A stretch of 64,000 nucleotides of DNA from Zeugodacus cucurbitae (taxonomy: Eukaryota; Arthropoda; Insecta; Diptera; Tephritidae), in contig NC_071671.1 in the NCBI RefSeq assembly GCF_028554725.1, positions 4,126,501 to 4,190,500 on the forward strand. Reading direction: 5' to 3'. The notes beneath the pieces were generated by a model. That model did no database searches. It worked only from the letters and a program-made list of their open reading frames with translations, and had not been told where the DNA came from. Made by a program: the position numbers and the translations under genes. This document shows positions 11,280-22,246 of the stretch, piece by piece; the stretch's first letter is position 1; each line of letters begins with the position of its first letter.

Positions 11280-12642
11280 TCAAAGAAAAATCTTCCGAGG
11301 TTATAGACACAACGAGTAGAAATCTTGTGTGCTCCTTCACTAATCAAGAAAGACATTCCGTTTTCCTTCTGGGTTTTCAAATCTTACATCTCTTGTTATA
11401 AAATTCAATTTTCCTTTAGGAACTCTGCTGCTTGTTGCCGTTGTAACACACGGCTGGAACACTTGAGAAAGTGCAAAAATTAATTAAGTTGAAATGTGAA
11501 AATGAAGCGGGCAGCATATGGTGTAATAGATGGATATTAAAAGCATATCAATGAGCTTACATGAATATATGAAATTTAAGTATGGACAATTGCAAATGTC
11601 TTCATAAGAGCGCAGTACAAAAGTTGAGCTCCCAGTCCACATCGAGCGGAATATTTCCAAAACCTTGCGAGGAAAAGTGTGAAACAGTGAAAATTTCGGA
11701 GTAACATCAGAAACACGAATATCCAGCAGCAAACACTCGCACCAAACTTCGTTAATTAATTTGTACTTATGGCCCGAATGGGTAAGCAGAGCTTTACGGT
11801 GGGCTTAAGTTGCCGGCACTGGTCATCCGCAACATCATAGACGCCTGCATGCATGTTTGCCCATCAGCAGCATATGTTGCATGCACAAATCCATGCATAA
11901 GTGTGGCAAAAGGACACACACACAGGCGAATTAACACGCTCTCTTGTATATTGCATATTTAATTAATGAATTTTCGCCTTTAACCAACTGGCCACACAGC
12001 ACGTGTGGCAGGCTCATAGCGTCGGAGGGGCTTAAGGTGTAGTGGCTGATCAGCACAGCAGGTATGCAAACTCACATACATAATTGCGAGTCCCCACTTA
12101 TTGCCACCCACCACAATTTATGCTTGCAATAAAAATCAGAAAGTGTCGCAGTGGTCACCATCAGCGCTTCAATGGCTTCATTAAGTATCTGAATATTAAC
12201 TGGCTACACCTGTGTGCGCTAGCGCTTTTCTAGCAATTTGCCGCACGGCTTGACAGTGGCGGTGTTGCAAGTGCTGCATATACATTTTATATGTGCTTGT
12301 ATACGGTCTCTCGCCATTTATTTTTTTGGTAAAAATACTGGTTTGCTTGCCACGTAGGCGGAAGAGTTATTAATTTTGATTAATATCCCTTGAGTACACA
12401 GTGCAGAGCTTATAAAGTACTGGCGTAGATTATTGGCAGTGGAAGTGCAAGAGTTGTAAGTGGATAAGCAAGTTCATAGTTGAGGTAGTCCTGTCAGAAG
12501 AGCTTTAAGCTTTGAAACTTTTAGCGTTAGGAATTTTCGAAACTTTATCTCTAAGTTTTATGGCAATTTAATAGGTCTTTCCAAACTTTCTTTCTCAAAA
12601 GCCTTTATAGACAAAGTAGAACAACAATAATTGCGACGAAAA
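11280..12642. other. Non-coding stretch
   Basis: No gene recognised. The last 150 bp (from about 12500) contain isolated AAGCTTT motifs that resemble the array that follows. Confidence 0.45.
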
Positions 12643-13070
12643 ATACTCTAGATCTTAATAATTGGCAACCAGTTTTTGACTTTACCAACGGAAGCTTTTA
12701 ATATACTTATAAAATGTCGGGTTTTTGCAAATAACTTCGAAAGCTTCGCATGAGAGCTTTCAAGTTTTGGCCTTTCAACACTTTTACGAATACTCTAGAT
12801 CTTAATAATTAGAAACCAGTTTTTGACTTTACCAACGGAAGCTTTGAATATACTCAAAAAATTTCGGTTTTATGCAGAGAACTTTGAAAGCTTGAGAGCT
12901 TTCAAGTTTTAGCCTTTCTCACTTCTATGAATACTCTACATCTTAATAATTAGAAACCAGTTTTTCACTTTACCAACAGAAAGTTTAAATATACGCAGAA
13001 AATATCGGTTTTTTGCAGAGAACTTCGAAAGCTTCGCATGAGAGCTTTCAAGCTTAATCTTTCGATAGTA
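12643..13070. repeat. Three-copy tandem repeat, unit about 141-147 bp
   Basis: The landmark ATACTCTAGATCTTAATAAT recurs at 12643, 12790 and 12931, followed by GAAACCAGTTTTTGACTTTA and CCAACGGAAGCTTT. The unit ends with ACTTCGAAAGCTTCGCATGA and GAGCTTTCAAG. Copies differ by substitutions and small indels. Each carries inverted GAAAGCT/AGCTTTC pairs and so could fold into a small stem. It shares the GAAAGCTT theme with the 1.9-4.7 kb region, but the unit is different. Confidence 0.85.
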
Positions 13071-15252
13071 AATTTCGACGATTTTGAAATGCCATTCCGG
13101 GTTAAGTCTTTCCCTGACAATTGACCAAAGTGTATGGAACATAAATGTCACATCTGTAAGGTTACTACGACAGCTGTTTTGATAGTTATAACGCTCGAAA
13201 ATTTTCTAACAAAACACCCTATATTTTGACAAAAAAATTAACTAAAATAAATGCTGCCGTAATTGTATAAAATGGAATAATCTCAATGAGAAAGGGGAAT
13301 ACTCTTACATTTGAGATTTAGAACAAATTAGAATCTTGTTTTAAATATTAAAATGCAAATACGAAGCATTTTAAGGCACAGAAGCTTTCGATAAAGCTTA
13401 TAAGGGCATTTAAACGCCTTCCACGGTAAATATTTGCAAACGCAGTTCGTAGTTCCAGTAATATGTAAATGCATTTACTGCCACTGGGGACGCTAGAGCG
13501 GTGAGTAGTTCAAGGAAATGCATTGAGCGTACAAAAACCTGTCCCTTACTTGTGCGGGCAGCGCAAAGCTATACACTGGATATTTATGCAGATTCTTGTA
13601 TATTGTATATTGAATGCATTTACAACAAACACATCGACTTGCCACACATGTCACACGCCTTTTTTGTGCTCCTCACAACATAAACACCTATATATGCATG
13701 TGTCTAGTGGCATGTTGCAAGTATGCATTGGGGAATGCAATGAACGCAGCATGAATTTATTTGATTTATGAACTGTCGCAAAGTAGTTGAATATGCGTGT
13801 AGAAATAATTTTACACCACGAACACTGGAGAGGAGAGGACAAAAGTGTGCAGAAAGCGAATAGAAAATGTGCAATGCAAAATGGAGAATAATCGCTTGCA
13901 ACATTTTACGTTTATAGAAGTATTTGTTTTTGTTGCAAACGAAATGTGAACTCAGTGTGAATATGCAATGACAACAAATTGCAAAAAATCAGCAGGAAAA
14001 TTAGTAACTGAAAAGCGTAAGAGCACAGCAGTTAGCTGACAACATACGGCGTTTGCTTACAATGTTGCAGCAACATGCAGGCCAAAACAAATTCGTTAGC
14101 AATAATTCAATACAAAGGTTCACAAACTAAATTACATACGCAACTACACACACACAAGCTAGTGACTAGCGCTGCACAGCTTAGACTAACGCTTGCAATA
14201 AATATGTTAATGAGCACACATGCAACACACAGCGGCATTTCAACGCAACATGTTGCGTATCGCGTGCATAAATTCCGCATTTGGCTGCCGTTGATTTGTC
14301 TTCACTTCGCGACAAACACACAGCGGTATAACAGTTGGTGTGCCGCCCGTTGTTGCACTAATTAATGTTACAGCAACGCAGCAACAAGTTTCGCAACATG
14401 TCGAGCAACAATTGCTTGATGGGTGGAAATGTTGTAGTACACAATCGCAATTGGGTGGCAACCGGCGCATTGTTGGCGACAAGTGATCGCTAGCTATATG
14501 ACTGTCGGCTGTCAGTAGGTTGTGTGAACAAAATGCATAAAAGTCTGTCTCGTAAAGGAAGAAGGTGTCTGCAATTAAGCAGACATCTTGGATATACTAG
14601 GTGTGTAGCGATACTCAGCAGAGCCGCCATAAAACGGATGAGAATAGTCAGCATTTGGCACTAATGAATCAGGAAGGCATCTATATCAGTGTATGTAAGT
14701 ATAGTATGTGTGGGAATAGTGCGAAGATTGTGAGTTGAGGTGTTGCAATTAATTGAAACGTTCGCACTTGCCTTTGCAACGGATACAGCTGACGTGATTG
14801 AGATTAAATTGTACAAATCTCCATATTTACATAGGCATATAACGCGTATTAATAGTAATTGGAAGAACTTAGTCTCTTTCTCAAGTAATTTTGCATTAGT
14901 GGAACCAAGAGAGCACATTTTGAGAAATATACATGTGCGACGCCATATTAGCGGTAGTTTCAGAATTACAGGACAATAAAAGTGTGGGTGTAGACAATAC
15001 AAATATGAAAACCTAACATTACCCTTATTTTTCATGTTCAAGTTTTGATGAATATAAATATATTCTTTTGATTGCTAAAGTGACGTCAACAAAATAGTTG
15101 AGCATATGTCATTGAGTCTAGTAGACGAAAGTTATGGTATAATACTTTCGCTGAAATGTTAATTCAATTGACAATTAACTTGATACTTCTGGTCATACAT
15201 TAAACATTCTAGATTTTCTGAAAATGAAGAGGTCTAAATAGGAGTATTTATA
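13071..15252. other. Non-coding stretch
   Basis: Mixed CA-rich and AT-rich DNA. A small hairpin lies at 14563-14588: AGGTGTCTGC, loop AATTAA, GCAGACATCT, giving ten pairs with one G-T. Frames at 14075-14365 (plus) and 14661-15041 (minus, 126 codons) have no recognisable domain. No gene is called. Confidence 0.45.
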
Positions 15253-15902
15253 AAGTACACTTAGGTTAGGTTAGGTTAATCTGATAGGCTGATCAGTTTT
15301 GGTCCTTTGCGATACCAGATGGAGTGCCGTCATAGTTAATGAGTATTAATCATCCTTTAGGATGCCTGCACTAAACGCGAATTTCATTGTGGCTTCACTA
15401 ACGAAATATCTTCTCTTGTCTTGATAATGCAGGACACTCACACAAGAGGTGCTCCATTATTTTTCTGGTGCCTTGTTCTTGATATTTCCTGCAGTCTTCG
15501 CTATCTATCAGCTTTATCTTGTAGGCGTGCGCCTTCACAAGACAAAGTGAGTATGCCGACCATATTCCTACATTTCCTTCTATCGAGCGTCAATCTCGTG
15601 TACTTTTTATCTATCGCCTTTCACATAAATTTTGCGGTTTTGCATCCCGGTAGATTCTTCCAGCGCGCTTTGAACTTTTTTCCAAAAATTTCTTTCTAGA
15701 TCATCATAGAGACAGTGCATAGGTTTACCTAAGTTGATCATGCTCTCAGATGACAGTTTTACGCCTCTTTTGGCAATCTCGTCCACTACATCGTTACCCT
15801 CTATGCCCTTGTGGCCTGGCCCCCGGTAGAATTGAAGTCGCCTATCAATATGCTGAAGGAGTATATTGCCTTGATTGCCGCCTGACTGTCTAAGTACACT
15901 TA
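15253..15902 (-). mobile_element. 5'-truncated RNase H-bearing LINE with 11-bp target duplication
   Basis: The direct repeat AAGTACACTTA occurs at 15253-15263 and 15892-15902. Between the copies lies the 3' end of a minus-strand LINE. Its extreme 3' end, read on the minus strand, is CCTAACCTAACCTAA. On the plus strand this appears as TTAGGTTAGGTTAGG (15261-15275) and could be mistaken for telomeric repeat. I recall CCTAACC-type tails in related insect LINEs. The arrangement (duplication, 5' truncation, repeat tail) is what a single target-primed insertion leaves. Confidence 0.8.
15330..15891 (-). pseudogene. Decayed LINE RNase H and C-terminal domain
   Basis: Read on the minus strand, the fragment opens with DSQAAIKAI (about 15860-15890), the RNase H motif around an acidic catalytic residue. 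A stop and frameshift follow. PGHKGIEGNDVVDEIAKRG (about 15765-15822) then matches the conserved PGH.GIEGNE.AD motif of R1, LOA and I-type LINE RNase H. Farther on, in other frames, VGILTLSCEGA and EHLLCECPALSRQEK give the Cys/His-rich C-terminal segment. At least three frame changes and several stops are present, so it is dead. The clade (R1/LOA/I group) is inferred from motifs only. The plus-strand frame at 15421-15699 is its shadow. Confidence 0.85.
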
Positions 15903-17646
15903 ACCCTTCATGGCTTCATTAAGAACTTATTCTGACGAAACTTGAGGTTCTTAAAATGCAGAAGATTAGTGCAATTAATTATTTTACTCTATGGGCTTTA
16001 AACTAGCGATGTCATCTCATATCTCATATAATCAATTACAAGTCCTTGTGTCTGATGACAGTGTCAGTACAACCAGTTGTATAGCTCCATTATAAATATT
16101 GAAGGTTTTATATGATTTATAGTGGAGTGAATAAAAAAAGTTTCAGTAAGTTTCTGAATCTCTCTCTCTCTCGTTTACATATTTTGATAATTTCTCTCAT
16201 ATTCAGACGTTGGAACCGCTTAGGCGATTATAGTCGAAGGTATTTCATTGGGTTAGCTATCTAACTCCCTATGAATGGTGTAAATATGAAACAACATGAT
16301 CCTAGAACTGCTAATATTACAGTCAGTTATATCTAAAGCATACTAACATCCAAACAATCTCAAGTCACAATGTTCTGACTCGCTAGATTTCGTAATTTCC
16401 GCTGACTCGTTGCAAAGGCGTAACCGTAAACCTTGAAGCAAAAGCAAAAGCGAAAACAATATAATAACTAAACTTAGTCAAATGCTCAAAGTATTTATTT
16501 TCTTCATCACATTTGTAATAGAAGAAAAAAATTACATGGAAAATTAGAAAAAAGAGTATTTGAAAATATTGAAGAATTTTTCAATTAGCCATAATCCACG
16601 GCCATTGCCGCTAATTGGCAATAGTTAAGCAAAAGTTTACAAGTAAGTACCAAAAGCGGCTCTCCCATTTGAACAGAGCAAGTGCCAGTAGTGCACACTT
16701 GCGCATACTCAGTGGAGTAAAACTGAAATGAAATTTTCAATTTCATCAAAATCGTTGTGAAAAGCAATAAAAATATGTTTATGACAACTCGGCGCATGAG
16801 TTGAAGAAGTATTTTGTCTCCACAGCCTGCAGTTTTACGAGCAAAAATAAATAGAAAACATTGACCGCGCCAACAAACGAGATTGCATTGTTGCAGCGAG
16901 CGGCGGTCTGCATGAATGAGATCGAAGCATGTCTCCAGTGAAGGAGCTCATCATGTAAGCTTTTACTTCGTCGGTGTCTCCTACTCAGCCCGCGAGGCAC
17001 TGCTGCCTTTCTTTGTCATCTTCGAAAAACTCATTGTGCACTTTAATGACTTTTTCTGGCATTTAAACCGTAATAGAAACACATTATTAGTGTGAACGGC
17101 GCACAAGCAGCGCGGTAGTTAAAGCCTCAATCGGGCTGTCGTTGAATATAGTGGCGGTATGGCCGGCTGCCAGTCAAAATATTCAAATGGTAGCAAATAT
17201 TGTGTGTTGTGTGCTCGGTATGGCAAATCACATTTACGACCGTGTGTCTATAAAAAATCTCACGGAATCTTGTGTAGCTGGAACTGAAGAGACAAAAAGC
17301 GTTAGCATGGTGGCATTGCATATATTTGGAGCCAGCAGCAGAATGGGCATTGTTCAATGTCAATGAGATACACGGGGAGAAATTCATCATATGATTAAAT
17401 GTTAAAGATCCTCTGCTGAAGTTACTATTCTTCCTGAGAGATTTCAAATCTTGGAAGCAACTCCCAGATTCTTTACAATGACTTTGAGTAGCCGATCTCC
17501 CGCATGACGTTCCAAACTTCTACTTCAGTTCCAACCTTCTGAACCACGTAACGTTAATTCGTTCATCGAAGCCCAGCAGAATTATCCCACAAGACGCCTT
17601 CATCGCAAAAATTACCAAAATGAGTAAAGAGCTTCGGAGCTTCATA
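15903..17646. other. Non-coding stretch
   Basis: Holds a CT microsatellite (about 16158-16174). The 70-106 codon frames on both strands between 16585 and 17447 show no domain or codon bias. Nothing else is recognised. Confidence 0.45.
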
Positions 17647-17892
17647 GAGCTTCGGAATTTCCTCTAGATCGATTTCAGCAACCAAGGGTATGAAGTGGTT
17701 AAGATAGAACTCTAAAGTGTTGGCTTCTCACCAAAGACGATACATTTTACTTGGATAATCAGACATTAAGGCTATTTAGAGGGAGCTTCGGGACTTCCTC
17801 TGGATCGATTTCAGCAACCTAGCGAAGTGGTTAAGAAAGAACTCTGAAGTGTTGGCGTCTCACCAAAGACGATACATTTTACTTGGATAATC
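17647..17892. repeat. Direct duplication of about 112 bp
   Basis: Copy 1 is 17647-17760 and copy 2 is 17783-17892, with a 22-bp spacer. Shared blocks are GAGCTTCGG, TCGATTTCAGCAACC, GAAGTGGTTAAGA and a near-identical stretch ending CACCAAAGACGATACATTTT, ACTTGGATAATC. Only a handful of differences and one small indel separate the copies. Confidence 0.9.
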
Positions 17893-18916
17893 AACGGAGT
17901 AATTGTGGTTCTTCTATCTCTAAAACATGGACCTTCTTATCAGTGTTTTGAGTTTTAACCAGTTCCTAGTTGTCATGAAACCGTTAGATTTATAACAGAG
18001 TCAGTTAAAGAATTATGAGGATTAGATCGACCTATGAGTTGGTTCGTCAGCGCCTTATTCAAAACCGTCCGCTTTTGTGTTGTGGATTTTAATCGGTCTA
18101 TAAGTCCAATGAACCCCTTATAGTTCTTCTAAATTAAAATAAAGCAGTGATGAGGGTTCCCTCGTTAGGTTCTTCTAGTCCCTTCTTCAAATTACCATGA
18201 TATTTATATTCTTTCACAAAACTTTTCCTCACTGTGCATACTTATATATGTACCATACGCTTTCCTTCGCTGAATAGCCCTCCATTAGTAAACATGGCAA
18301 TAATAAAAATGCACTTTAGTTGAGACAAAACAAAAACTACTTTTGAATTATCCAGTCAATTCCCTATGCTAATAAATAATGTGGCATTACTTATGCACCG
18401 CCAACACCTAAACATATCTAACCACTGCACAACAATAGCAACAACAACCACCAGCAGCACCAACAAGAGTATTGTTATACAGCGCTATCGACCCAGCTGG
18501 TCGGACTTCATATGAAATCGAAAATCATTTTAATTCGCTTGCAACTTGTATAAAAGACAATAAATATGCTGGCAGTCACACTAGCAACAGCACTAACAAT
18601 AGCAATACTCAATATGCCTTTAAATACAATACGTGTATTCATAATATATATATATATAGCAACAACAATAACAACAATAGCTCCCCATTGAATACACAAC
18701 CAGCATACCAAGACTGTGCTGCTCGCTAGTTAAGAGCGTATCCAGTGCATCAATAGCGCTCCACCCATGCAAGGGACGCGCGTCCATAAACGAGTGTTAA
18801 GGCCAAGTGTAAGTGCAAACAGACTTTAATCGTATTTATTAATATGTGTGTATGAACTTGGGTATGCGCGCTCAGTTCGTTCGTCAGTCGTTTGCTTAGC
18901 GCTAAACGAAATTGAT
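17893..18916. other. Non-coding stretch with CAA-type repeats
   Basis: AACAAC and AGCAAC repeats occur at 18430-18470 and 18655-18680, with a TATATA tract just before the latter. The opposed frames at 18472-18729 and 18508-18711 are low complexity. No gene recognised. Confidence 0.45.
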
Positions 18917-19032
18917 TGCGATCGATCGCATTGAATAAATTCAACTTAAGCGAACAGCAACACACACACACACACACACACACACACTTATATGAAACGT
19001 CGGTTGTTCAGTCGCCGCGCTGCGCATGCGCA
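18917..19032. promoter_or_regulatory. Regulatory-looking cluster: two long palindromes, CA repeat, Inr-like site
   Basis: Within 116 bp lie TGCGATCGATCGCA, a perfect 14-bp palindrome (18917-18930); a 27-bp CA repeat (18961-18987); TATATGAAA (18989-18997); TTCAGTC (19008-19013 core), which fits the fly initiator TCAGTY; and TGCGCATGCGCA, a perfect 12-bp palindrome (19021-19032). The last is the established NRF1 site, bound in flies by Erect wing. DNA just downstream is CpG-richer than its surroundings. TATA-to-initiator spacing (about 21 bp) is shorter than the usual 30, and the CGTTG at +28 only nearly fits a DPE. No gene was seen downstream, so an enhancer or a promoter of a distant exon are both open. 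Confidence 0.4.
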
Positions 19033-20029
19033 ACTCCGTTGAGCATTTGAATGCGCCTTTCTTGGCCGTAGATGCTGCCGCCGGCCGATTGCAATCTGCC
19101 TGGCTATATTTATATATATTTTATATAGGAATATACTGCAAAGCATGCGGCAGTGAATGAATTCAATATGTGTGTACCTCGGTGTGTTGCCAGCCTAGCT
19201 TTAGTTCTTGTACACGCTGGCAATAACTTAAAGGATTAAAGGCATCGTTAAATCAGTTTTACTGCATATTTTCCAAGTCCAAACAAATCATTTAGGGCTT
19301 TTCTTTCATACTTTGCTTCTTTTCTCACTACGAATTTCCCCACTCTCATGCCCTTCAAACGAGCCAACATTTTAGAGTTGAAATTGCTGCATTGTTGTTG
19401 TGTGTATTTAGGTTTTATGTGGCTACTCACAGCTTCCGCTCTATTGTTCGCGCTGTCAAATAGTGTTTGGGGACTCTGCTCTTTCTAAAGCCGTGTCTGC
19501 GACTGCAGCCTGTAGATTTGGTTTCATTTCTTTAAGTTTTATTATTTTATTGTTTACAGCAGCAGCAATTGCAGCGGGTAACCGCTTTTAAATCGTTCTT
19601 TAAATGAAATTTATGTCACACAGTAGATTCTTTTAAGTCTTCAAGTTGCAATAAATTTTCGTTTAACTGCTTTATTTGTGTGAAAAAAATAGTTGGAGTT
19701 TGGAAAATGTTGGAGAAAGTGGATCGTAAAGAAGATTTGGTGCAACATCTTGTGGCATATCATGCTATTTTACACACGATCATTAAGTGTGTTGAAGGAG
19801 TGTGAAGAGTAACACATTTAAGCTGGTATTACCATTCAATTCAGTTGTTTAGGGCTTAGATATACATAAGTAGAGTACTTTACAGGACCCATAAAAGATC
19901 GCAAATAAATCATTGAATCAATAAAATTTACATTTTTCTGAAGAGCTGATCTAGAACTGCTGTGTGAAATTACCAGATCCGAAAAGAATCCTATGATCGA
20001 GTCATTTGTATATTAAGATTCAATATTCT
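19033..20029. other. Non-coding stretch
   Basis: After about 100 bp of GC-richer sequence (to about 19130) it returns to AT-rich DNA. A 60-codon minus frame at 19248-19430 has no domain. No repeat was recognised. Confidence 0.45.
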
Positions 20030-20509
20030 TTGCCTGAAATACCTTAGCAAAAGCAACTCCAGAGACCAGCGCTCGACATATACTCGGCAGAACTCTGTGA
20101 AGAGTGAAGATCAGTAAATGAATTATAGAATCGAAAAACGGTCAACAAAGGTCTATAGTATGCAACTTGGATGATTTTACCGTCTCTGAGAGTCATCGCG
20201 GTTCTAGTTAAAAACTTATGATCAATTGAGGATCAGTGAAGATCAGTAAAGGTTCTTTATAATCAAAAAGCATTGTGAGTACCGTTAGTAAGTTGGAGTA
20301 AGTTCCCGTCTCTGAAAGCGTGGAGAGACTCGTAATCCGAGATCTCATTTTTAACAGTTAGATGACAGTCAAGATCATCATGGCTCCCTCTTGAATATTA
20401 TCTGAAGAAAGAGGTGTAGCTACGAGACTGGTCCACTGTTTATTGCTTAAAATACCTCAACCGAATCATCGCCAGAGACCAGCGCTCAAAATATACTCGG
20501 CATAACTCT
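20030..20509. repeat. Dispersed duplication of about 67 bp
   Basis: 20030-20096 and 20442-20509 share ATACCT, CCAGAGACCAGCGCTC, then ATATACTCGGCA and AACTCT, with a few substitutions. About 350 bp of sequence containing GATCAGT and GAAGATCAGT motifs lies between. Orientation is direct. Confidence 0.75.
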
Positions 20510-21334
20510 TAAGTATGACGTTCCCACTCAGAAAGTAGCGACTCTATATCAGACAGAAATCGCTAGTACCTCGGAAAAAGAGGATCAACTCTCCATAGCT
20601 TTTTAAGAGAACTATCCGCAACTCCATCGTTTCAGTATTGCTAAACTTGTACTGAGTCGCTATGACTACAGAATACCCTAGGCTAAAAATCCAACTAACT
20701 CTCCTCTGCAGTGTTCTCTTAAGACGAATCAGCGAATTTTATTAAAGTCTTCAACTGTTTGCCACCACTCGATTTGTCGATCAACAACTCTTCATAAACA
20801 CTTCATTTTCATTGGGAAATGAAATGCACAGTTACGAACAGGTTCATATGAAGCCATTCAAGACGTCAGCAACAATTGCAAACGGCATCATTAAAATCAT
20901 CATCAGCAACAGCAGCAAAAATAAGCAATTGAAATGGTAATTTCATGCAGCCTATACGCGCGGCAGCATTGTCTCTTTAACACTCGAACATCATGAATGC
21001 TGCCATTGCCATTATGCGGCCAGCGGCTGGCAGTTGACGCTTGGCGGTTGTCGGTTGATGCCTTGCGGTAGTCTTGTGGCGGCGGAATTAATTGCAAATG
21101 AAAAGCAGCCATAATGTGTGGTTGCTGATGAAGCGCGTGCGCCTGGAGGGGGGTTGCGGCGAAACCAACGCAATTCGCACATATTCAATATGACAAATTA
21201 ACGATGTACATATGCACTCACAAACACTTATACATACACACCTATGTACCAGTATGAATGCAATTTAATAAAAGTTTATTCACCCAATGTATGGTATGTA
21301 TTGGCATTGCTGCTTATTGCCCGCTTGCCGGCGG
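20510..21334. other. Non-coding stretch
   Basis: CAGCAACAG repeats occur near 20905. Nothing else is recognised. Confidence 0.4.
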
Positions 21335-21412
21335 CACGCATGCGCAACGGCAATTCGGCGCGCAAGTGGCAATTGCGTCGTGTTAACAGCAATATGAGAG
21401 TGCGCATGCGCA
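21335..21412. promoter_or_regulatory. Paired NRF1/Erect-wing-type palindromes
   Basis: TGCGCATGCGCA is present perfectly at 21401-21412, and CACGCATGCGCA, one base off, at 21335-21346. The DNA around them (about 21320-21480) is GC-richer than the flanks. An 86-codon plus frame (21244-21504) crosses both sites. Its Arg/Ala/Leu-rich product has no recognisable domain and its composition follows the GC-rich patch, so I do not call it a gene. Confidence 0.45.
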
Positions 21413-22067
21413 GTTCGCGCAAGTTTGCTTTGTTGCTGGCGTTGTCTGCGCTTCGCTATGCTTTTCTATCGCACTTAATAAATGTGATTAAGAACTGGCT
21501 GTAATTGCCAGCGTGTAGCTGTGCTGGCGTCTCCGAATGTACGCGTATGCGGCAATGCGGTGCATATCATCTTCAGCGGCGTTTTTGCTTCCGTGGCGCT
21601 GTCAGTTCGCGTTAAATTAACACTTCAACGATTGCGTTTATTTTGCACTAAAACAAGCATCGCTAATCACCAACAGCCATCTTTATGAGCTAGCACATGG
21701 GCTGGTAACGAATGAGTTGGCAGGCAGGCGTTGCGGCTTTTTTTGCGGCGTTTGTGGGCAATAGGAAAACCTAGGTGATAGTTAGCTTTCTTTAAAGCTT
21801 TCTGCATAAGAAGAAGCTACAATTCGTTCTTAATTACAATCCTGTGAGCTGGATCCCATATTTTACTATATCTAGTTTTCTCATTGGTTGCAAGATCTTA
21901 AAAAAAATTCGATATATTTAGTGGAGCTTATAATAATAGCTTTCAAATTTAAAAAAAAAAAGCTTCTGGTTCAACCCGAGAGATTTGAAACCCGACTAAG
22001 AAAGTATGATGATCATAAATTAAAACCTCATCTTTTTGAATACTTCTTAGTGAAGCTTAGAAAGCCT
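21413..22067. other. Non-coding stretch
   Basis: No gene or repeat recognised apart from a poly-A run near 21950-21961. Confidence 0.4.
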
Positions 22068-22246
22068 AAAAGCTACGAGATCTATGAGATTTTATTTCTT
22101 GTGGGAGCTTTCGTGACATAAAGTAATCTATGACCTTCAGTATGAGGGTCATTAATTGCTGGAAAATTTTGTTGGATTGTTCCAATCAACCTTCAAGACA
22201 GAAAAGCTACAAGCTCTATGAGATTTGATTTCTTGTGGGAGCTTTT
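22068..22246. repeat. Direct duplication of about 45 bp
   Basis: 22068-22111 and 22202-22246 share AAAAGCTAC, CTATGAGATTT and ATTTCTTGTGGGAGCTTT with few differences. About 90 bp of unrelated sequence separates them. Confidence 0.8.

Noticed and set aside
14563..14588. Hairpin as a possible microRNA precursor or terminator
   Set aside because: Only a ten-pair stem with a six-base loop, too short for a microRNA precursor, and terminators of this kind do not apply in a eukaryotic region.
14661..15041. 126-codon minus-strand frame with a shorter opposed plus frame
   Set aside because: Mutual overlap and no recognisable domain.
15261..15275. Interstitial telomeric repeat (TTAGG)n
   Set aside because: It is the 3' tail of a truncated LINE inside a target duplication, and higher flies do not use TTAGG telomeres.
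21244..21504. 86-codon Arg/Ala-rich frame as a gene
   Set aside because: It tracks a short GC-rich patch containing NRF1-type palindromes; no domain, signal or splice evidence.
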